Below are positions 26,081-34,108 of a stretch of DNA of 64,000 bases, piece after piece (positions within the stretch are counted from its first letter, which is position 1; each line of letters begins with the position of its first letter). The stretch spans positions 1-64,000 of the forward strand of contig JALNZC010000004.1 in NCBI GenBank assembly GCA_023229525.1. The letters are read 5' to 3'. Origin of the DNA: Bacteroidales bacterium. Lineage in GTDB: Bacteria > Bacteroidota > Bacteroidia > Bacteroidales > FEN-979. Made by a program: the position numbers and the translations under genes. The notes under the pieces were generated by a model that was not told the DNA's origin, made no database searches, and worked only from the letters and a program-made list of their open reading frames with translations.

Positions 26081-26819
26081 TTCCGTTTTCGGTTAGTTCA
26101 AATGGATCAATGTTTATAGCATTCAATAGTTCAAGGTAATAGGATTCAGATATTTTTTTGTTTTTGTATAAATGATTAACTAGTAAACCATAATCGCCGA
26201 TGACTTTAAATTCATTACCGGGTTCGTATAGTGAGATGTCATATCCCAGTTTCCTTGCAGTGTTTTTTTTATCGCTGCTGTATTTGTCAAAATAGATTTT
26301 ATCAACGAAGTCAAGTTCAACAAGTCTGTAAATAACAGCGTTTATTGATAGAGTATAATACTGCTGGATCTTAAAGACGGTTTCAGCGGAAATCATGTTT
26401 CTTTTTTGACGCTCAGATATCGGAATTAATTCGGTAATGCCTGTTTCGGGAAGTAGTAAACATGCAGCGAAAATATCCGCCTTTTGCTCCTCTATGTCCG
26501 TCTGTTTATCGAATAATGCCGTAATACATCGTTGTGAAGAAAATTCTTCCTGGATAAAGAGGTGATAAAGTTCATGACCAATGGTGAAATGCTGTTTTCC
26601 CAAACTGTGATTTTGATTCACCATCATGAATCTCAGATCATCATTCGCTTTTATCGCCATCCCTGCAAATTTTGACGATAAGGGTCTGAAAATCGTGATG
26701 ATATTTTTCCTGAGGAATAAACTGGTTAAATGTATCGGTTCGTTTACACCGTACCCGTTTTCCGTTCTGAAGTTTGATGCAAGACGATCAACCTCTTTGA
26801 TCAATAGTTTGTTAATCAC
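26073..26819 (-). CDS. ImmA/IrrE-family metallopeptidase
   Basis: 248 aa. The zincin motif is HELYH in FTIGHELYHLF, with a downstream Glu-containing EEQKADIFAACLLLPE helix, the family signature. Such peptidases cleave or regulate XRE-type repressors (ImmA with ImmR, IrrE with DdrO). The gene overlaps the XRE regulator by 8 bases upstream and the PIN-like gene by 8 bases downstream, giving a tightly coupled three-gene operon. Similar XRE plus ImmA/IrrE pairs are reported as toxin-antitoxin systems, so toxin activity is possible. Confidence 0.9.
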   Translation of the reverse strand: MINKLLIKEVDRLASNFRTENGYGVNEPIHLTSLFLRKNIITIFRPLSSKFAGMAIKANDDLRFMMVNQNHSLGKQHFTIGHELYHLFIQEEFSSQRCITALFDKQTDIEEQKADIFAACLLLPETGITELIPISERQKRNMISAETVFKIQQYYTLSINAVIYRLVELDFVDKIYFDKYSSDKKNTARKLGYDISLYEPGNEFKVIGDYGLLVNHLYKNKKISESYYLELLNAINIDPFELTENGNE

Positions 26820-27156
26820 CTTTTGCCAATTTTATAATTTTAATATAATTCTTCACAATCTTCTGAAATTCAGCAACGCTTGATAAATCTTCTTTTTCCA
26901 TTCCATGACTTCTGAATGCGAAAGCCAGGTTAGCATTTTTTTCACTGCTATTATTAACCAAGAAATCATCAGTCTCAATTCCAAAAAGATCAGAAAACTT
27001 GTTCAAATGAATCAGAGTGATTTCCCTGGTGCCATTTTCATAATGGCTTATTAAACTTCTGTCAACTCCTATATATTTTGCAAGATCTTCCTGGGTATAG
27101 CCAAGATTCTGGCGATAAGCCTTTAAATTATTGATCATTATTTGTTTAAGTTCCAT
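26812..27156 (-). CDS. XRE-family HTH transcriptional regulator
   Basis: 114 aa. The N-terminal HTH spans about residues 8-62 (LKAYRQNLGYTQEDLAKYI, then VDRSLISHYENGTRE). The C-terminal part is helical and probably dimerises or is cut by the ImmA/IrrE peptidase encoded next. It is the first gene of the operon. A long inverted repeat overlapping the -7 promoter box at 27195-27240 is the likely operator, so autorepression is expected. Confidence 0.92.
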   Translation of the reverse strand: MELKQIMINNLKAYRQNLGYTQEDLAKYIGVDRSLISHYENGTREITLIHLNKFSDLFGIETDDFLVNNSSEKNANLAFAFRSHGMEKEDLSSVAEFQKIVKNYIKIIKLAKGD

Positions 27157-27194
27157 AATTGGTTGGTTTCGGGGTTTTTGTTGTGTGGTTATGT

Positions 27195-27240
27195 TGTCAC
27201 AAATATAATCATTTATTTTTAATTATATCATTTTGTGACA
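27195..27240 (-). promoter_or_regulatory. operator palindrome and -7 box of the XRE operon
   Basis: TGTCACAAATATAAT (27195-27209) is an inverted repeat of ATTATATCATTTTGTGACA (27222-27240). On the minus strand the arm contains TATATTTG (27200-27207), a match to TAnnTTTG, about 40 bases before ATG 27156. The repressor would sit on its own promoter. Confidence 0.75.
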
Positions 27241-27470
27241 TTCTTTTAAACAATATTATAATCGCAAACATTTTACATTTTAAATCTTATATTATTATTT
27301 ATTAAACACTTAATGTACATATTAACTGTTTTATATAGCAATTATTTTAAACGAGTATATTGTAATAAATTTTCAAATTTAAACGAATTTTGTGCAAAGG
27401 ATGGAAAATGGCGGATCGTGTCGCCCGATGAGGGTACTTTGAGTTAGCGCCGCTCCGCCATCCGCAATCG
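27241..27470. other. AT-rich gap ending in a PIN-operon tail-like motif
   Basis: No gene or strong structure is seen at 27241-27440. GCGCCGCTCCGCCATCCGCA at 27446-27465 is similar to the motif downstream of the third PIN-operon gene. Confidence 0.4.
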
Positions 27471-28011
27471 TCAATCGATGATACATATTCTTGTGACCGT
27501 GGAACTGCCTGTTTTGAGACGGAAGAAATAAAGGCCCCTGGCAAATGGGTTCCGTTGAAGGTCACAGTATGCGTTCTGCTTTTTCGCGGGAGCTGACAAG
27601 GATTTGCAAAACCCTGCCGGTGATGTCGCAGAATCCGAGTTCGACAAAGGTATCGCAAGGCAGGTTATAGGACAGGCGGGTGAGCGTGCTGAACGGATTG
27701 GGCACATTTTGTCCGTATTCATAGGAAAGCAGGAGATCATCGGGAGGCGGAAAAAAGCTGAGTTCCCGGGAACACATTCCGAAAGAGGCGTTGGTCCCGT
27801 AAAAGCTCACCACTTTGCCGCGGTGGAGTTTCTGTATCATCATGGGAAAACCTTCGCCGCTGCTTATGCTGCGCGGGTTCACCATCACAACAACCGGCTT
27901 GTCGTAATAAACAGTTTGCGGTTCGGTGTAAAGGGAACCCGGGTTGAGCGTTTGGGGGTCATAATGGGCGATGGGCAGGGATGGCCGAACACCTGACTGG
28001 GATTTCTCCAT
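27471..28011 (-). pseudogene. C-terminal remnant of an S41 peptidase with T9SS sorting tail
   Basis: The minus strand encodes the C-terminal part of a tail-specific protease domain (KPVVVMVNPRSISSGEGFPM, with the Ser of the SSGEG type) followed by a T9SS type A sorting domain (QNVPNPFSTLTRLSYNL, DITGRVLQIL). A frameshift near 27570 separates the last strands (GLYFFRLKTGSSTVTRI). The N-terminal signal peptide and most of the protease are missing; the 5' end dissolves into pyrimidine-rich repeats. It is a dead exported peptidase gene. Confidence 0.8.
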
Positions 28012-28207
28012 CCTCTTTCCATCTTTTCTTCATCTTCTCTCCATCCTTTCTCCCTCCTCGCTTCGGTTAAGCAAGCAATAAGGAAGCAATAAGCGTCATC
28101 CTTTGTCCATCTTTCTCCATCCTAATCTCAAGTCTGAAGTGTGAAGTGCGAACTGTGAAGTGTAAATTAATATTTCAGACTTCGCACTTCACACTTCGCA
28201 CTTGAAC
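28012..28207. repeat. CCATC-rich tract and large GTGAAGTG inverted repeat
   Basis: 28012-28125 is composed of CCATCcTTTCTCC-like units. At 28129-28205, AGTCTGAAGTGTGAAGTGCGAA and the opposite arm TTCGCACTTCACACTTCGCA flank a 12-base AT-rich centre, forming a long hairpin. It lies just downstream of the gene at 28221. Confidence 0.75.
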
Positions 28208-28220
28208 CGGTATTTCCATC

Positions 28221-29456
28221 CTAAAAAATCAACGGAAATATAAAAATCACCACGATGCTGTAAATGAAATACACCGGCAGGTACCGGTTGATGATCCTTT
28301 CCGCACGGTCCAGCGGTTTTCCCCTGAAACCTGCAAGGTAAAGGTCAGGCGAAACAAGCAGCAGGTTGACCAGTATCAGAATGTTGGAAACCAATACAAC
28401 GGTCCGGTTAGGGGTAAATCCTTCCGACAGCCGGGTAATGATGGCCGCAAGGGCAAACAGATCGATCAGCAAGGTAACCACTGCCAGAAGGAAAAGCAGG
28501 ATGACATTCAGTTTCCGGACATCTGATCTATCCAGTTCGGAAAGGGAGAAGACAATAATGGCCATAACACCCAGCAGCAGGATATTGAAAACCAGCAGGA
28601 ATTCACGGTTTTCCGACAGGCTGATCCCGGAGACGGAGATGGCCACCAGGTAAATAACGGATGAAAGAAGAACCAGCGGAGTAAAGATCCTTGCTATTAC
28701 CGGCGCGATCCTGTCGGTAATACCCGGATACAGGTCAATCAGCCAGGCTGCGATCACCGGAATAACAGCCACGCCGATAATTACCACATTTTCCTCATAG
28801 AACCGGCCGATTTTCATCCCGATAATTTCAAACAGGCTGATGGTCATGCCTGACAAAATCGCTCCGGCTATTGCCAGTAACCCGGTCATGGTAACCATTT
28901 CGCCGCAATAACGGATGAACCCGGAGACTTTACCGGTGTTCCTGAAGTCGAAGGAAACAAAGGCCAGTGCGAAAATGAATGCCATGAAGAGCGGGGCATG
29001 GATAAATGCCAGTTTGGTGGTATCGGTCAGTTTTTCCGGCAACAGGTTCATGAAGATGGTAAGCACAATGGCAGGAAGGGCGAGAAGCAGGATGTTCTTC
29101 CAGCCTGTGATCCTGTTTTTGATGATGAACCAGGTTGTAAGCCCGGCAAAGATGAGGATGCAGAGGTTGCGGAAGTAAAAATCCTCCGGGGCCATGCTCT
29201 TCATGACCAGGGGCAGCCGCGCCAGCAAGGCCGTAATGACGGAAATGACTGCCACAACTGCCAACCCGGTTTTCAGCGCCGGATGTTGCCGGATTTGCTC
29301 CGTACTTTTAAGTCTGATCTGCCAGAATTTTACGAGATCGGTGTCAATCCCACGGGTGGCTTCATTGAAATCGCGTATAAAGGCGGTTTTATCCTTCCGG
29401 AACAAGATTTCGAGCATTTCGGGGTCGCCGATGTTTTGACTGATCTGTTCTTTCAT
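28221..29456 (-). CDS. polytopic membrane protein, unknown function
   Basis: 411 aa. A hydrophilic N-terminus (about 65 residues) is followed by ten to eleven predicted membrane helices with short loops. Arg/Lys/Asp clusters lie in the loops (FRNTGKVSGFIRY, SELDRSDVRKLN). I see no transporter signature and would only tentatively compare it with DUF4153-type proteins. It is monocistronic, with repeats on its 3' side and debris upstream. Its reading frame is intact. Confidence 0.75.
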   Translation of the reverse strand: MKEQISQNIGDPEMLEILFRKDKTAFIRDFNEATRGIDTDLVKFWQIRLKSTEQIRQHPALKTGLAVVAVISVITALLARLPLVMKSMAPEDFYFRNLCILIFAGLTTWFIIKNRITGWKNILLLALPAIVLTIFMNLLPEKLTDTTKLAFIHAPLFMAFIFALAFVSFDFRNTGKVSGFIRYCGEMVTMTGLLAIAGAILSGMTISLFEIIGMKIGRFYEENVVIIGVAVIPVIAAWLIDLYPGITDRIAPVIARIFTPLVLLSSVIYLVAISVSGISLSENREFLLVFNILLLGVMAIIVFSLSELDRSDVRKLNVILLFLLAVVTLLIDLFALAAIITRLSEGFTPNRTVVLVSNILILVNLLLVSPDLYLAGFRGKPLDRAERIINRYLPVYFIYSIVVIFIFPLIF

Positions 29457-29590
29457 GGTACTTACAGATTATCGGATTTCAGGATGCCAGCCACGCTTGA
29501 TTCTCACAGACTGTCCCCGTCTCTCCTTTTTCTATATAAACTCACTGTATACCAAATAATTGTGACGGAACCCAAATTATCAACAAGCTT

Positions 29591-29671
29591 TCAACGGTTA
29601 TTACGGTAAACAGTTACAGTGGCTACACGGGGGCCTGCAGCGTGTTCGATACTTTCACCATTAATAAGTAG
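29591..29671 (+). pseudogene. copied C-terminus of the metallophosphoesterase
   Basis: The frame ending at TAG 29669-29671 encodes TVITVNSYSGYTGACSVFDT and then FTINK, nearly the same as the C-terminus of the gene at 22457 (TVTVNSYHGYTGAYTVFDT). No upstream coding sequence of that gene is present. Confidence 0.85.
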
Positions 29672-29800
29672 AACATGCATTTACGCCGAAGGGAATGTCC
29701 GCACAACCGATGACCACGGAAAGATTCAGTTTGAAGAAAATTCAATTCAGCGACGGAAACGGCATACCAATTGAATGCTCCGGCGCTTCGGTGGGGCCTC

Positions 29801-29846
29801 GGACTTCAGACTTTACACTTCGCACTTTACACTTCGCATTTGAACC
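29801..29846. repeat. CTTCGCACTTTACACTTCGC repeat
   Basis: Member of the GTGAAGT family, in inverse orientation (GGACTTCAGACTTTACACTT and CGCACTTTACACTTCGCATT). Its end, TTGAACC, is also the end of the copy at 28205. Confidence 0.7.
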
Positions 29847-29912
29847 TGCACCAAGGTGGTACCGAAATGTTGTTAACAAAAAAAAAGATGATAAATTTGA
29901 ATCACTGAATTC

Positions 29913-30130
29913 CTGAAAAGAATAAAAAGTCAAATTTTGTTATTCCTTCTTCTCTACAGTGTTGGCTGTTACTCACAGAATGAAGCCCGGTTCATTATAG
30001 CTGAACCCGCACAAGAGGGTTTTTCAACTGAGCTCCCGGATCAGCTCAGGCCAGTCCTGCAGAAATATATCGATGAACACAAACTTCCGGGGCTGATCAC
30101 CATGGTGGCGCGCCATGGAAAAAGGACCTA
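29913..30130 (+). pseudogene. 5' fragment of a secreted serine hydrolase (beta-lactamase class C type)
   Basis: A frame without a good ATG encodes a signal peptide (LLFLLLYSVGCYSQ) and about 45 residues of the N-terminal region of class C beta-lactamase-like hydrolases (LRPVLQKYIDEHKLPGLITM, VARHGK). The homology stops where the C-terminus of the gene at 30131 begins on the other strand. The catalytic SxxK segment is absent, so it is a remnant. Confidence 0.7.
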
Positions 30131-33034
30131 TTATTTAGTACGCAAGGTCAGCATTTTTGTGATCATTCCTTTCTGTGTTTCTATGGTTATAATATAGTTC
30201 CCCTGAGGTTGAGAGGAAATATCAATTGTCACGGCTGATTTTGCATTGAAAGTAGTAGATTGAACTAACTTACCTGAGATATCGTTGATACTCACTTGTT
30301 TAATTTCACTGCTTTGATCCTGACATTCTATTGTAAATTTCCCGGGAGTCGGATTCGGATAGATTTTAATCAGTTTCGCGAATTCATCATTAATCCCTTC
30401 CGGAAATGTCTGAAGCACTTTCATAGTCTTTGGGAGCAATGAGCCATCGGGAACAAGGGTGATGGTTGCCAGCCTGGTGAGAGCTGCACCCTGGGCGGAA
30501 TATTTTGCGGTGAAGGCGCCGTTTCCTGTGCCGCTTCCTGTCACAACACACCATGGCGAATCACTCGAAACAGTCCAGCTTATGCCCGCGCTGGCCACTA
30601 CATTAAAAACAACTGTTCCCGAATCAAAAGTCACTTTGGCGAGAGCTGGATTGGCTCCGGCAAAAGAATATAACGGAGACTGCCATTGTCCACGGCCATA
30701 AGTTGCGGCCTTGATCAGGCTTTTCGAAGGATCGGAGGGATCATGATAAAATTTCAGGTCCCTGATATCCACTTTGGGGAGGTTACTGCTGCATTCAATC
30801 CAGTCACTCATCCCGGCATTCTTATAAAAGACCTCAAATGTATTACCGATGTAAAGTCCTTCATTGGTGTTGGTATCATAAGCGATACAGTTGATGCTGA
30901 TATTCGGCAACGAACCTGAAATATCGATCCAGTTTGTGCCTTTATCCGTCGATTTATAAACTTTGGAACCAGCCGTGGTATAAACCACCAAAGGATCCTT
31001 TGGATGGGCTTTAATACTTGACGGGGAAACGGTTCCCGGTAATGTGCATGCCGTCCAGGTAGGTGAAGCTGCATTCACATTGTCAGATCTGACAAGGGTG
31101 TCGGAGGGTGAAGCGTTTTTTACCGGTTCCGGGATCTGCCCCTTTCTTGCGACATACATAATATCCGGATCAGCGAGGGATTGTTCAACTACAGTGCACG
31201 GAGTTGTTGTATCAAAGGATGAAATTTTCGTCCACACGATCAATCTGGCAGAGTCAACTTTTGCGTTTGTTGAACGCCATACATTCTTTCTTCCCATAAA
31301 GACGGTTGAGGGTGTTTTAACATGTTGAATGTAAGGAGTAACCCAACCACCTATATCAGTAATTCCATTTAATTTTGGATTAGCTGCCAATACGTATTTC
31401 TGATTCAGTGCTTTACGGTAAACCGTTCCATTAGTATAGGCTCCCCATCTGTAATTTGTATCTGAATAATCGATGAAACAATCCATCCCGTCGCCTCCAA
31501 TGACTGTTGTGAAAGCTCCTCCGTTGTTAACACCTGTTCCGTTGTCCTGGAAACCATTGATACAAAGATCAGGAACTGAAGCACTTTGGCCGACCTTGTA
31601 GATCTGGGCTATTCCCAGCCCGGCACTGATCTCGTTCCAGGTTGTTCCTCCGTTATCGGTATAATAGACTCCTCCGTCATTTCCCAGGTACAATCTCCCG
31701 TTGACAAATGGTGACCAGTCCAAACAATGATGGTCCGAATGGACTGCAGGAATAGAGGGGCATGGAGGATCTTCCTCCTTCGGATTCCAGTTGGCCGAAA
31801 TCGACCAGTTTACCCCGGCGTTGGTTGATTTCCATACATTAATACTTGCCACATAAAGGATGTTGGCATTCTGCGGGTCCACGGTTATGCAGAGGTCATA
31901 ATTTGACTGCTGTACAGAATCTCCTCCCAAACAGGCATAACCCGTGATCAGCGGAGCAGTTGACTGGACCGTGAAATTCTGTCCGCTTTGTATCGACCGG
32001 AGCAGGCCTTTGAACATCCCGTCTGTCTGACATGCGTAAACAGTATTTGGTTGTTCGGGCGACACTCCGATGACCAAACGTTGACCTGAGACCGGTAAAG
32101 TGACCTCATCCCAATTATCGCCGGTATCGGTTGAAAGGAAAAACCTGCCACCGGCAGCAGCATAAACAACGGATGGATCACCCGGTTTGAATTTTATGTC
32201 CTTGTACGGGATGGGACCTGTCTCGTTAAGTTCCCAGCTTGACCCCCCGTCCAAGGTCTTATAAATTCCCGTGGAGGTAGCTGCGAGAATGATATCTGGA
32301 TTAAACGGATGCATGATCATCATACCTACCGTTGTGTTATCGTAAATTCCATCATTTGCCGGGGCCCAGATCAGGCCTCCGTCAATGCTTTTATAGATCC
32401 CAGTTCCTGGTGAATCATTCCCATCGCGGTCACCGGTCCCGGCATACATCACGTTCGGATTGTTCCGATCAACAAGGATCGCCGAGACGCCTATAGTCGG
32501 CAGGTTGCCCGAATTGTTTGTCCAGGAAAGGCCTCCATTCTGGGTTTTCCAGATACCACCCGAAGGGGCCGCTGCATAGATGATATCCGGGTTGGTAGGG
32601 TGAAATGCAATTGCGTTGATCCGTCCCATACCGGTGGGCTGAGGGGCGGTAGCATTCACCGGATAGGTAAGCGGGCCAACTTCAGTCCAGCTGCCTTTTG
32701 GGCCATCGGTCAGATGGGACGAGAGAAAGCCCTGGTATTGCTCCAGTTCATAGGATGGAAGCGGAAGAATGCCGTTACGGTCGGCACGGAATTGATGTAT
32801 GTATTCCCATCTTTTGAACATCTTGTATAATCCTTTAGTGCTTTGGTCTTTCGATTCCTTGCGGAACTGATAAAAGGCATGCTGTGTTTCATAAAAGTTT
32901 GCATAAGGATCCTGCATCATCTGATACCAGTTGTTTTGGTTGTTCCCTTTAGGGGATGAAGCAGGAGGGTTTTGTGCAATCCCGGTGAAGACAATCCCGA
33001 TGCAAATCCAGAAAATAAATGTAAATTTTTTCAT
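30131..33034 (-). CDS. secreted BNR-repeat protein with BACON-like domain and T9SS tail
   Basis: 967 aa. A signal peptide (1-20) is followed by an extended sialidase-like beta-propeller with many Asp-box/BNR-type repeats (for example GGIWKTQNGGLSW, GIYKSIDGGLIW, VYKSTDKGTNW). A BACON-like domain lies around 795-870 (SAGISWTVSSDSPWC). The T9SS type A sorting tail starts at KIYPNPTPGKF and ends in TKMLTLRTK. The protein should be exported and surface-attached through T9SS; glycan or glycoprotein binding is likely, but no catalytic motif was identified. A broken serine hydrolase gene abuts its 3' end. Confidence 0.9.
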   Translation of the reverse strand: MKKFTFIFWICIGIVFTGIAQNPPASSPKGNNQNNWYQMMQDPYANFYETQHAFYQFRKESKDQSTKGLYKMFKRWEYIHQFRADRNGILPLPSYELEQYQGFLSSHLTDGPKGSWTEVGPLTYPVNATAPQPTGMGRINAIAFHPTNPDIIYAAAPSGGIWKTQNGGLSWTNNSGNLPTIGVSAILVDRNNPNVMYAGTGDRDGNDSPGTGIYKSIDGGLIWAPANDGIYDNTTVGMMIMHPFNPDIILAATSTGIYKTLDGGSSWELNETGPIPYKDIKFKPGDPSVVYAAAGGRFFLSTDTGDNWDEVTLPVSGQRLVIGVSPEQPNTVYACQTDGMFKGLLRSIQSGQNFTVQSTAPLITGYACLGGDSVQQSNYDLCITVDPQNANILYVASINVWKSTNAGVNWSISANWNPKEEDPPCPSIPAVHSDHHCLDWSPFVNGRLYLGNDGGVYYTDNGGTTWNEISAGLGIAQIYKVGQSASVPDLCINGFQDNGTGVNNGGAFTTVIGGDGMDCFIDYSDTNYRWGAYTNGTVYRKALNQKYVLAANPKLNGITDIGGWVTPYIQHVKTPSTVFMGRKNVWRSTNAKVDSARLIVWTKISSFDTTTPCTVVEQSLADPDIMYVARKGQIPEPVKNASPSDTLVRSDNVNAASPTWTACTLPGTVSPSSIKAHPKDPLVVYTTAGSKVYKSTDKGTNWIDISGSLPNISINCIAYDTNTNEGLYIGNTFEVFYKNAGMSDWIECSSNLPKVDIRDLKFYHDPSDPSKSLIKAATYGRGQWQSPLYSFAGANPALAKVTFDSGTVVFNVVASAGISWTVSSDSPWCVVTGSGTGNGAFTAKYSAQGAALTRLATITLVPDGSLLPKTMKVLQTFPEGINDEFAKLIKIYPNPTPGKFTIECQDQSSEIKQVSINDISGKLVQSTTFNAKSAVTIDISSQPQGNYIITIETQKGMITKMLTLRTK

Positions 33035-33173
33035 AAAGTTTGATTTTGTAACTTAATGCACGAATGTACGAACATAGTTTGATTATTAGATGTTTTATTC
33101 TCAGACATATACTATGTACTGTTTATGTCGGATGAGGGTGGTCATATGTCTCTGTTTTCCGGAGGGATTCGGG

Positions 33174-33548
33174 TTATTTTTTTACCTTTTTGTACGTCAA
33201 CGTATTACCTCGCGACAAATAACTAAGCGAAAGCATTGTAGAATTAACTTCGATAATGTACCAACAGAGGTCAGATTCTTTACAGGATATGTATTTGTCT
33301 TTTTCACGGTCCTCTACACTTTCTTTGTCGGAATCGTTGATACATCGGTCAGACAAGGTGAATTCCTCATCATCCCATTTGTCCATTCCTTTCGCAATCT
33401 CTTTCCTGTGATTATTTTCGAAAACCAGGAAATTGGTTTTATCATTAGTGGATTGCCATTTCCCTTGTAATAATTCCAGGGTCGATTTTTGCGCTTTTAC
33501 AGCTCCGAAAAGCAGCGTCATTGAGGTAATTAAAATAATTGTTTTCAT
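33174..33548 (-). CDS. small secreted lipocalin-like protein
   Basis: 124 aa with signal peptide (residues 1-19, ending VKAQ). The mature protein starts with LELLQGKWQSTNDKTNFLVF, the W-containing first strand pattern of small lipocalin-like proteins in Bacteroidota, and contains several Asp/Glu and Cys residues (RCIND, SCKESDLCWYI). The function is unknown; ligand binding in the periplasm or outside is plausible. No partner gene is adjacent. Confidence 0.7.
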   Translation of the reverse strand: MKTIILITSMTLLFGAVKAQKSTLELLQGKWQSTNDKTNFLVFENNHRKEIAKGMDKWDDEEFTLSDRCINDSDKESVEDREKDKYISCKESDLCWYIIEVNSTMLSLSYLSRGNTLTYKKVKK

Positions 33549-33717
33549 TTTCCTGATGGCTGGATAAGAAGTTTAATATTTATAATCCTGATTAATTCAT
33601 TAAAATTACAACATCTCCCGCTATGCCTAAGTTCACTAACTTCATCGCGAAATATATATCCAAGATTTTTGCATTTTTAGTTCACGGCAAGTCAGAAACC
33701 GGCAGTCAGCAGTCCTC

Positions 33718-33785
33718 AGTCTGGAGTGTGAAGTGTGAAGTGTGAAGTGCGATGTGATATTCCGGACTTCGGACTTTACATTTGA
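33718..33785. repeat. GTGAAGTGTGAAGTG repeat
   Basis: Tandem seven-base units GTGAAGT followed by an inverted CGGACTTCGGACTTTACA arm. It belongs to the family at 17711, 28129 and 29801. Confidence 0.75.
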
Positions 33786-33835
33786 TGATAACGGGAGCAT
33801 TGCCTATTGCTGTTCCGACAATTCATCCGCTATAA

Positions 33836-33994
33836 ATGAATATAATTACCCCCCCAGGTTCAGTTGCAGGCGTTTGTTGTGTATACGGCAATCCCATTTA
33901 CATGGTCTACCGCAACAATTCATCCATTGTTGCTATACGAACAAGTTCTGATTCACAAAGCTATATTAAGGTACTACCTGTTGGTGCCGACTGA
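33836..33994 (+). pseudogene. possible secreted-protein tail remnant
   Basis: An open frame of 52 codons encodes PPGSVAGVCCVYGNPIYMVY, RNNSSIVAIRTSSDSQSYIK and ends VLPVGAD. It reads like the end of a beta-propeller or repeat protein, but has no promoter or recognised family and lies between repeat arrays. The coding status is uncertain. Confidence 0.3.
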
Positions 33995-34057
33995 AAACCA
34001 ATGACCAGGAATAAAAATAAACCCAGGACCCTGGAAAGAATAATAGGACATGATGGA

Positions 34058-34089
34058 AACGTGACGCGCGACACGTGACGCGTGACGGG
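34058..34089. repeat. GTGACGCG short repeat
   Basis: Three near-copies of ACGTGACGCG in 32 bases, just downstream of the gene at 34109. A further copy, GTGACGCGTGACG, is at 36291-36303, at the other end of the same operon. Confidence 0.6.
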
Positions 34090-34108
34090 GGATTTTTTAA
34101 TAGTGGAG

